From Deltaproteobacteria bacterium (lineage in GTDB: Bacteria > UBA10199 > JACPAL01 > JACOUP01): a DNA stretch of 10,681 nt. Numbering within the stretch: the first letter of the stretch is position 1; each line of letters starts with the position of its first letter. Of the stretch, positions 6,344-10,681 are shown in pieces. The stretch lies in assembly GCA_030649435.1 (NCBI GenBank), contig JAUSKE010000046.1, positions 1-10,681 on the forward strand, written 5' to 3'. Position numbers and translations under genes: made by a program. The notes under the pieces are model-generated. The model did no database searches. It saw only the letters and a list, made by a program, of their open reading frames with translations, and was not told the DNA's origin.

Positions 6344-7022
6344 AAGATATCAAAAAATGAGACAAAGCCTTGTTCGAGGTATTGTCTTGAGCTTGTTGAT
6401 CGTTTCAGGGAGTCGGGCCGAGGGGGTTGGCAAGAAGTCAGCCGCGGAAGGGACACCGACTCGAGCGATTCAGGACCTGGACAAGATGCTTGATGACTAT
6501 AAGACGAACCCAACAACCCCTGAGGATCAAAAAAATAATGAAGAAGTCAAAAAGAAGGTTCTTCACGGCACCTTTGATATTGCTGAACTGTGCCGTTTGG
6601 CCCTGGCCAACCACTGGCAGAAGATGTCGGAGAAGGATAGAAAATATTTCGTCGATCTCTTGACCCGTCTCCTGGAACAGAGGGCGGTTTTTTCCAAGGA
6701 GCAGAGTCAACACAAGAACAAAGCCAGGGGTGGCGCTGATTATTATGTTACCTATAAGGGAGACCGGTTCTTGAATGACGAAAAGACAAAGGCTTTGACT
6801 CAGAGTCGGGTTCGTGTTCCTTCCGAAAATATCGAGATCGATCTGGATTATAAGCTAAAAAAAGTGGGAGCAATATGGAAAATTTTCGATGTTATTGTCG
6901 ATGGGGCGAGTCTTTTGGACAATTACCGGTATCAATTCGACAAGATTATCAAAAAAGATGGTTATGCCGATTTGATCCGACGGATGGAATCTAAGCTAAA
7001 AGAGCTTGAGAAAAAAGGGTAG
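6333..7022 (+). CDS. mlaC: MlaC-family periplasmic phospholipid-binding protein
   Basis: This 229-residue protein has an N-terminal signal peptide (basic MKSRRYQKMRQSLVR, hydrophobic 17-25, likely cleavage near Ser-Arg-Ala at 27-29). It is exported to the periplasm to carry phospholipid between membranes. MlaC/Ttg2D motifs are visible: FDIAELCRLALANHW at 81-95, a DYKLKK strand at 172-177, and WKIFDVIVDGASLLDNYR followed by FDKIIKKDGY at 182-211. The middle (about 119-136) is unusually rich in Lys, Gln and Arg. The start at 6333 lies inside the end of the tolC-like gene (11-base overlap) and has a strong GAGAGGAAAGGA ribosome site upstream. Met9 is a possible alternative start but has no ribosome site. 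HpnM, a related protein of hopanoid transport, is the other option; the full MCE set next door favours MlaC. Confidence 0.9.
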   Translation: MKSRRYQKMRQSLVRGIVLSLLIVSGSRAEGVGKKSAAEGTPTRAIQDLDKMLDDYKTNPTTPEDQKNNEEVKKKVLHGTFDIAELCRLALANHWQKMSEKDRKYFVDLLTRLLEQRAVFSKEQSQHKNKARGGADYYVTYKGDRFLNDEKTKALTQSRVRVPSENIEIDLDYKLKKVGAIWKIFDVIVDGASLLDNYRYQFDKIIKKDGYADLIRRMESKLKELEKKG

Positions 7023-7023
7023 G

Positions 7024-8439
7024 ATGACGTTCCGCCGCTGCATACTTCTTCTTGCGGATGGCGCAAGGCCAGATGTCTTTCAAAAACTGATTTCTGAAGG
7101 TCGTCTTCCTGCCATAGAAGAATTTTTGCTCAAGGAGGGGGCTCTCACTCCTGCCGTCAGCACTTTTCCCTCAACCACAGGCCCCGCCTATTTGCCATTT
7201 TTGACGGGGTGTCATGCAGGGACCTGCAATTTGCCGGGAATTCGATGGTTTGACCGCAAGAAATACGCTCAAGGGGGGTTGCCGCTCCGAAGCTTTAGAA
7301 GCTATGTCGGGCCTGAATCACTTTTGATGAATGGTGATGTCAGCCCCAACATTTCTACTCTGTTTGATATTTTTCCTGGTTCTGTCAACATTTTCAGTCC
7401 CATCAATCGGGGAGTTTCTTTTCGCCACAATAAGACCAAATTCTCACGGATCTGGTACTGTTATTACTCCCATCTCACCGATCACTGGTCCTTGATCGAC
7501 AAGGCCTCAGCTAAGAAATTGATGACTGTTATCGAAGGGGATGAAGATCCGGAGTTTATTTTTGCCGTTTTCCCAGGGATTGATGAACATTCCCACCTGG
7601 GGGATCCTTTTCATCCGGTGACACTCGCTTCTTATGAATTGATCGACAGGACGGTCGCTTCTCTGGTGGCTGCTTTGAAGAAAAAAGGGTGTTGGGAGGA
7701 AACACTTTTGGGGATTGTCAGTGACCATGGTTTGTCATCGACCCAAAAACATCTTTCGTTAAACCAGTTTTTGGATCAAGAAGGGTTAAGGCCTTTTCAT
7801 TACCCCTTTATATTCAACCGAAAGTTTCAAGTGGCCAATATGGTTTCTGGGAATGGGATGAGTCACCTCTATTTCAAAAACAAACAAGGGTGGGAGAAAG
7901 CGCTGCTTGAAGAAGAGATTCGTGCCGATTACCCTGGGATTCTCGAGAAACTTTTGGCTCGTCCAGAAATTGACCTAATCAGTTGTCGGGGTCAGGGTGG
8001 GGAGATTATCGCACTCAGCCGGAGAGGCAGGGCAAGGATTGGTGAGCGTCAGGGCAAGATTTTTTATCAGGTCGAGGGGGCTGATCCTTTTGGTTATCCG
8101 GCACTTCCCGAGATGATGTCGCCGAGGGAAATTTTGGAGAAAACTTTTGACACAGATTATCCGGATGCCCCGATGCAGCTGATGCAAATCTTTAGGTCCG
8201 AGAGAACGGGCGACGTTATTTTAAGCGCCGCAAAAGGGTATGATCTGCGCAAGCGCTATGAGGTTCCAGAACATAAGTCGTCGCACGGGTCGCTTCATCG
8301 GGAACATATGATGACGCCGTTTATCCTGAATGCCCCTCTTCAGAAAAAGATGGCAAGAACCGTTGACGTCTTTCCAACACTTTTAAAATTGATGGGGAGA
8401 GAGATCCCTCAAGAGATTGATGGAGAGAGTTTGGTTTAG
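7024..8439 (+). CDS. Alkaline-phosphatase-superfamily phosphodiesterase (type I phosphodiesterase/NPP-like)
   Basis: This 471-residue metal-dependent hydrolase has a full active site by comparison with nucleotide pyrophosphatase/phosphodiesterases: Asp12 (ADGARPD), nucleophile Thr52 in FPSTTGPAYLPFLTG, Asp187 and His191 (GIDEHSH), Asp234-His235 (SDHG) and His421 (SSHGS). The start at 7024 is chosen because an AAGGG site precedes it and the first core strand (RRCILLLADG) begins at once; an upstream TTG at 7006 would add six residues of no obvious use. No signal peptide or membrane segment is seen, so it is probably cytoplasmic. It directly follows the mlaC stop codon and ends the operon. The substrate is unknown. 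A phospholipid head group or a phosphodiester from lipid turnover would fit the neighbours, but this is inference. Phosphoglycerate mutase and sulfatase families fit less well. Confidence 0.83.
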   Translation: MTFRRCILLLADGARPDVFQKLISEGRLPAIEEFLLKEGALTPAVSTFPSTTGPAYLPFLTGCHAGTCNLPGIRWFDRKKYAQGGLPLRSFRSYVGPESLLMNGDVSPNISTLFDIFPGSVNIFSPINRGVSFRHNKTKFSRIWYCYYSHLTDHWSLIDKASAKKLMTVIEGDEDPEFIFAVFPGIDEHSHLGDPFHPVTLASYELIDRTVASLVAALKKKGCWEETLLGIVSDHGLSSTQKHLSLNQFLDQEGLRPFHYPFIFNRKFQVANMVSGNGMSHLYFKNKQGWEKALLEEEIRADYPGILEKLLARPEIDLISCRGQGGEIIALSRRGRARIGERQGKIFYQVEGADPFGYPALPEMMSPREILEKTFDTDYPDAPMQLMQIFRSERTGDVILSAAKGYDLRKRYEVPEHKSSHGSLHREHMMTPFILNAPLQKKMARTVDVFPTLLKLMGREIPQEIDGESLV

Positions 8440-8455
8440 GTAAAACGCAAACTTC

Positions 8456-8484
8456 TTGACCCACCTAACGCACCGTGTTACACC
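8456..8484 (+). promoter_or_regulatory. Candidate promoter for etfB-etfA-acyl-CoA dehydrogenase
   Basis: TTGACC at 8456-8461, a 17-base spacer and TACACC at 8479-8484 form a sigma-70-like promoter with a strong -35 and weak -10 box. Seven bases separate it from the etfB ATG at 8492, so transcription would begin at or one base before the start codon. No Shine-Dalgarno sequence precedes etfB. Box composition, spacing and distance to the ATG closely mirror the candidate upstream of alr. No terminator is seen after the previous gene, so read-through from the mla operon is also possible. Confidence 0.45.
8466..8480. promoter_or_regulatory. Candidate operator dyad overlapping the etfB promoter
   Basis: TAACGCACCGTGTTA is a 15-base dyad: five of six arm positions are Watson-Crick pairs and one is G-T, around a central ACC. 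It lies in the spacer and overlaps the first two bases of the -10 box. A bound dimeric repressor here would block the promoter. Fatty-acid oxidation genes are often under TetR-type repressors that sense acyl-CoA, so an operator is reasonable, but no regulator gene is in the window and I do not recognise the sequence. There is no T-tract, so it is not a terminator. Confidence 0.3.
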
Positions 8485-8491
8485 TTAAAAG

Positions 8492-9271
8492 ATGAAAATT
8501 GGAGTCCTTCTCAAACAAGTTCCTGATACCGAGACGAAGATCAGAATCCGTTCTGATTCTAAGGGGATAGAAACCGACGGGATCAAGTATATTTTGAATC
8601 CCTATGATGAATTTGCCGTGGAAGAGGCGTTAAAGGTTAAGGAAAAAGTGGCTGGCAGCGAAGTCGTGATCTTTTCGATGGGGCCGGCTAGGGTGGTTGA
8701 GGCGATCCGGACTGCTCTCGCCATGGGTGCCGACCGCGGCATTCATGTTGAGGATACTGGCCTCGTCTCTGATTCTTATATCGCCGCAACAGTTCTTGCC
8801 AATACGGTCCGTCAAGAAAATCTAAACCTTCTTCTCTGTGGTAAGAAAGCGATCGATGATGACGCCTCGCAGGTGGTCGCCATGGTTGCAGAGTTTTTGA
8901 ATTGGCCACAGGTGAATATCATTGAAAAACTGGAACTCAATCCGGATGGACAGGGTGCTGTTGTTCATCGTCGCGTGGGTGGAGGGACCCAGGAGGTTTA
9001 CGATGTTGGTTTCCCGTGCGTCCTCAGTTGTGAAAAGGGGTTGAATTCCCCCCGGTATGCTTCGCTTCCCGGAATCATGAAGGCCAAAACAAAACCGCTT
9101 GCGGTCTTGAAAGCGACCGACCTTGTGGGGGACAATAAGATTAAGACAGAGTTCGTGAATTGGAGATTGCCCCCTGAGAGGAAAGCGGGAAAGATCATCC
9201 AGGGTGAAACAGTTGAAGCGAAGGCGAAAGAGCTCGTTCGGTTGCTCCGAGAAGAGGCGAAGGTACTATGA
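8492..9271 (+). CDS. etfB: Electron transfer flavoprotein subunit beta
   Basis: This 259-residue protein is the small subunit of the ETF heterodimer, which takes electrons from acyl-CoA dehydrogenases and passes them to the quinone pool through ETF:quinone oxidoreductase. Family landmarks are MKIGVLLKQVPDTE at the start, NPYDEFAVEEALK at 36-49, a nucleotide-binding part around 113-135 (LLLCGKKAIDDDASQVVAMVAEFL), and PCVLSCEKGLNSPRYASLPGIMKAK at 175-199. The last of these includes the recognition loop that docks the dehydrogenase. Its end overlaps the etfA start (ATGA). The context with an acyl-CoA dehydrogenase points to a classical AMP-binding ETF rather than an electron-bifurcating one, though I cannot settle that by eye. 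The start has no ribosome site and lies seven bases after a promoter. Confidence 0.95.
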   Translation: MKIGVLLKQVPDTETKIRIRSDSKGIETDGIKYILNPYDEFAVEEALKVKEKVAGSEVVIFSMGPARVVEAIRTALAMGADRGIHVEDTGLVSDSYIAATVLANTVRQENLNLLLCGKKAIDDDASQVVAMVAEFLNWPQVNIIEKLELNPDGQGAVVHRRVGGGTQEVYDVGFPCVLSCEKGLNSPRYASLPGIMKAKTKPLAVLKATDLVGDNKIKTEFVNWRLPPERKAGKIIQGETVEAKAKELVRLLREEAKVL

Positions 9272-10236
9272 CGAATATTCTCATCGTGGCTGAGCATCAA
9301 GGCGGTCTTCTCAAGAAGACGGCCCTTGAGTTGGCAACAAAGGCGGCTTCTCTGGGGGGAGAAGTCGAAGTCGCTTTAGTTGGCAACAACCTGACAAAAG
9401 TCGACAAAGAGCTGGGGGCCTATGGGGTCAAAAAAGTTTTCCTCCTCTCCAACCCAAATCTTGAAAGATATAACACCGAGGGCTTCGCCAAGGTTCTTAC
9501 GGAATTGATTCAGGAGAGGAAGTCCGGAATTGTTCTAGGGGCCGCTTCACCACTGGGGCTCGACCTTTTCCCACGCTTGGCAGCACGGTTGAAAGTAGGG
9601 CTTGCCACTGATTGTACCGAACTTCGTATCGATGGTGGGCAATTGGTTGCCACCCGTCCTCTGTACGCCGGCAAGGTGATCGCCGATGTCATTTTTTCGG
9701 GAACCATCCAGTTGGCGACGACCCGCCCCAACTCTTTTGCGATCAAGGAAACCACTCCCGGTTCGAAGGCCGAAGTGATCGTCAAGCAGGTCGATCCAGG
9801 CTCCCTCCGCGCGGTGATGAAGGATCAGGTGAAAGGGAAGAGCGAAAAACCGGACCTGACCGAGGCGGAGATTATTATTTCAGGCGGAAGGGCGATGGGG
9901 AATGCCGAGAACTTCAAGGTCTTAAACGAGCTGGCCGAGGTCTTGGGAGCAACCGTCGGGGCTTCACGCGCGGCTGTCGATTCCGGCTATGCCCCGCACG
10001 ATATGCAGGTGGGTCAGACCGGTAAGACTGTGAACCCCAAACTTTACATCGCTTGTGGTATTTCAGGCGCGATCCAACACTTGGCCGGCATGAGGACCTC
10101 GAAGGTGATCGTGGCGATCAACAAGGACCCTGAGGCGCCACTTTTTTCGAAGGCCGATTATGGGATTGTGGACGATCTCTTTAAAGTTGTCCCTGCATTG
10201 ACACAAGAGTTTAAAAAGGTCTTGTCCGAAACCTGA
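9268..10236 (+). CDS. etfA: Electron transfer flavoprotein subunit alpha
   Basis: This 322-residue large subunit of ETF carries the FAD that shuttles electrons. The C-terminal FAD domain is complete: SGGRAMGN at 205-212, Arg234 in GASRAAVDSGY, VGQTGKTVNP at 248-257, GISGAIQHLAGM at 264-275, INKDPEAPLF at 284-293 and ADYGIVDDL at 296-304. The N-terminal domain (1-185) pairs with EtfB. Length is normal. The ATG overlaps the etfB stop in an ATGA arrangement, with a GAAGG ribosome site inside the end of etfB. The stop codon is embedded in the strong TGAGGAGG ribosome site of the next gene, so all three proteins are likely made in step. Confidence 0.96.
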   Translation: MTNILIVAEHQGGLLKKTALELATKAASLGGEVEVALVGNNLTKVDKELGAYGVKKVFLLSNPNLERYNTEGFAKVLTELIQERKSGIVLGAASPLGLDLFPRLAARLKVGLATDCTELRIDGGQLVATRPLYAGKVIADVIFSGTIQLATTRPNSFAIKETTPGSKAEVIVKQVDPGSLRAVMKDQVKGKSEKPDLTEAEIIISGGRAMGNAENFKVLNELAEVLGATVGASRAAVDSGYAPHDMQVGQTGKTVNPKLYIACGISGAIQHLAGMRTSKVIVAINKDPEAPLFSKADYGIVDDLFKVVPALTQEFKKVLSET

Positions 10237-10246
10237 GGAGGACTTC

Positions 10247-10681
10247 ATGGCAACATCTGCCGCTCCAGTTGTTCCAAACGCGCACCCTTCCGAATCTCAC
10301 GGGGGGTCGTTTCTTCTTGAAAAGGTTGGTACCCGAAAGATTTTTATCCCCGAACACCTGACTGAAGAACAAAAACAGTTTGCCCAGCTAATGCATGATT
10401 TTGTGATGAAGGAGGTCATGCCGAAGACTGACCTGATCGAGGCCCAGAAGTTTGATGAGGCGTCGATCCCGCTGATGCGTAAGGCTGGAGAGTTGGGGAT
10501 ATTGGGGGCAGATGTCCCTGAAGAGTATGGCGGGATGGGGATCGACAAGGTCACCAATGTGGCGATGGGGGAGAATGCCTGTCTTCAAGGTTCGTTTGGC
10601 GTCACCCTGATGTGCCATACCGGGATCGCCTCGTGGCCCCTCATCTATTTTGGCAACCCGACACAAAAGGCCAAATACCTC
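10247..10681 (+). CDS. Acyl-CoA dehydrogenase, FadE-like (5' part, cut by window end)
   Basis: The first 145 codons are present and the frame runs off the window. The N-terminus carries GGSFLLEKVGTRKIFIPEHLTEEQ, a pattern seen in the longer FadE-type acyl-CoA dehydrogenases of the Bacillus FadE kind, which usually have an extra C-terminal domain. Next come the N-terminal helical domain (QLMHDFVMKEVMPK) and the conserved LGILGADVPEEYGGMG segment at about 87-102. Such enzymes are FAD-dependent and make the trans-2-enoyl-CoA in the first step of beta-oxidation. The catalytic glutamate and most FAD contacts lie beyond the window. GAGGAGG ends five bases before the ATG and overlaps the etfA stop. 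The first 20 residues are low in structure and vary in the family. Substrate chain length cannot be told. Confidence 0.9.
   Translation, partial: MATSAAPVVPNAHPSESHGGSFLLEKVGTRKIFIPEHLTEEQKQFAQLMHDFVMKEVMPKTDLIEAQKFDEASIPLMRKAGELGILGADVPEEYGGMGIDKVTNVAMGENACLQGSFGVTLMCHTGIASWPLIYFGNPTQKAKYL

Noticed and set aside
7006..7023. TTG start for the phosphodiesterase
   Set aside because: The ATG at 7024 has a better ribosome site and begins directly at the first core strand of the family.
8440..8491. Transcription terminator between the phosphodiesterase and etfB
   Set aside because: The only dyad here has a weak six-pair stem with no T-tract, and it overlaps a promoter, so it fits an operator better than a terminator.
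9612..10025. 137-residue plus-strand frame overlapping etfA
   Set aside because: It is a shifted-frame shadow of EtfA with biased, domain-free composition.

Overview
The window comes from a diderm (Gram-negative-type) bacterium. It encodes a TolC-family outer membrane protein, a complete set of Mla/MCE lipid-transport parts and periplasmic signal peptides. The FadE-like acyl-CoA dehydrogenase and the electron transfer flavoprotein (ETF) pair suggest fatty-acid oxidation. The lineage cannot be fixed from sequence alone. A deltaproteobacteria-like group or a related candidate lineage is my best guess, at low confidence. Coding density is very high, with only two intergenic gaps longer than 20 bases and no RNA genes, insertion sequences or CRISPR arrays seen.

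Positions 1-966 (minus strand) hold a metallo-beta-lactamase-fold hydrolase of the NAPE-PLD/UlaG type. Its stop overlaps the start of a thiS sulfur-carrier gene (TAATG). A 110-base divergent intergenic region (967-1076) carries two tandem 13-bp dyads and a promoter candidate for the plus-strand block.

Positions 1077-8439 (plus strand) form a tightly packed set of seven genes: alanine racemase, MlaE-like permease, MlaF-like ATPase, MlaD-like MCE protein, TolC-family protein, MlaC-like lipid-binding protein and an alkaline-phosphatase-superfamily phosphodiesterase. Neighbours overlap or lie at most 12 bases apart, so they are probably one operon. The likely job is phospholipid movement between the inner and outer membranes. 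MlaEF would be the ATP-driven inner membrane engine, MlaD the membrane-anchored conduit, MlaC the periplasmic carrier and the TolC-family protein an outer membrane partner. No MlaA is present. The MCE protein has a long beta-rich C-terminal region, so it might itself contact the outer membrane.

Positions 8440-10681 hold a short promoter region, then etfB, etfA and the beginning of a FadE-like acyl-CoA dehydrogenase. This is a second operon in which the dehydrogenase passes electrons to the flavoprotein.

The main points for a second look are the MCE operon with an embedded tolC and a possible inner-to-outer-membrane MCE protein, two look-alike promoters placed so that alr and etfB would be leaderless, and a repeated 13-bp dyad found both between the divergent genes and inside alr.
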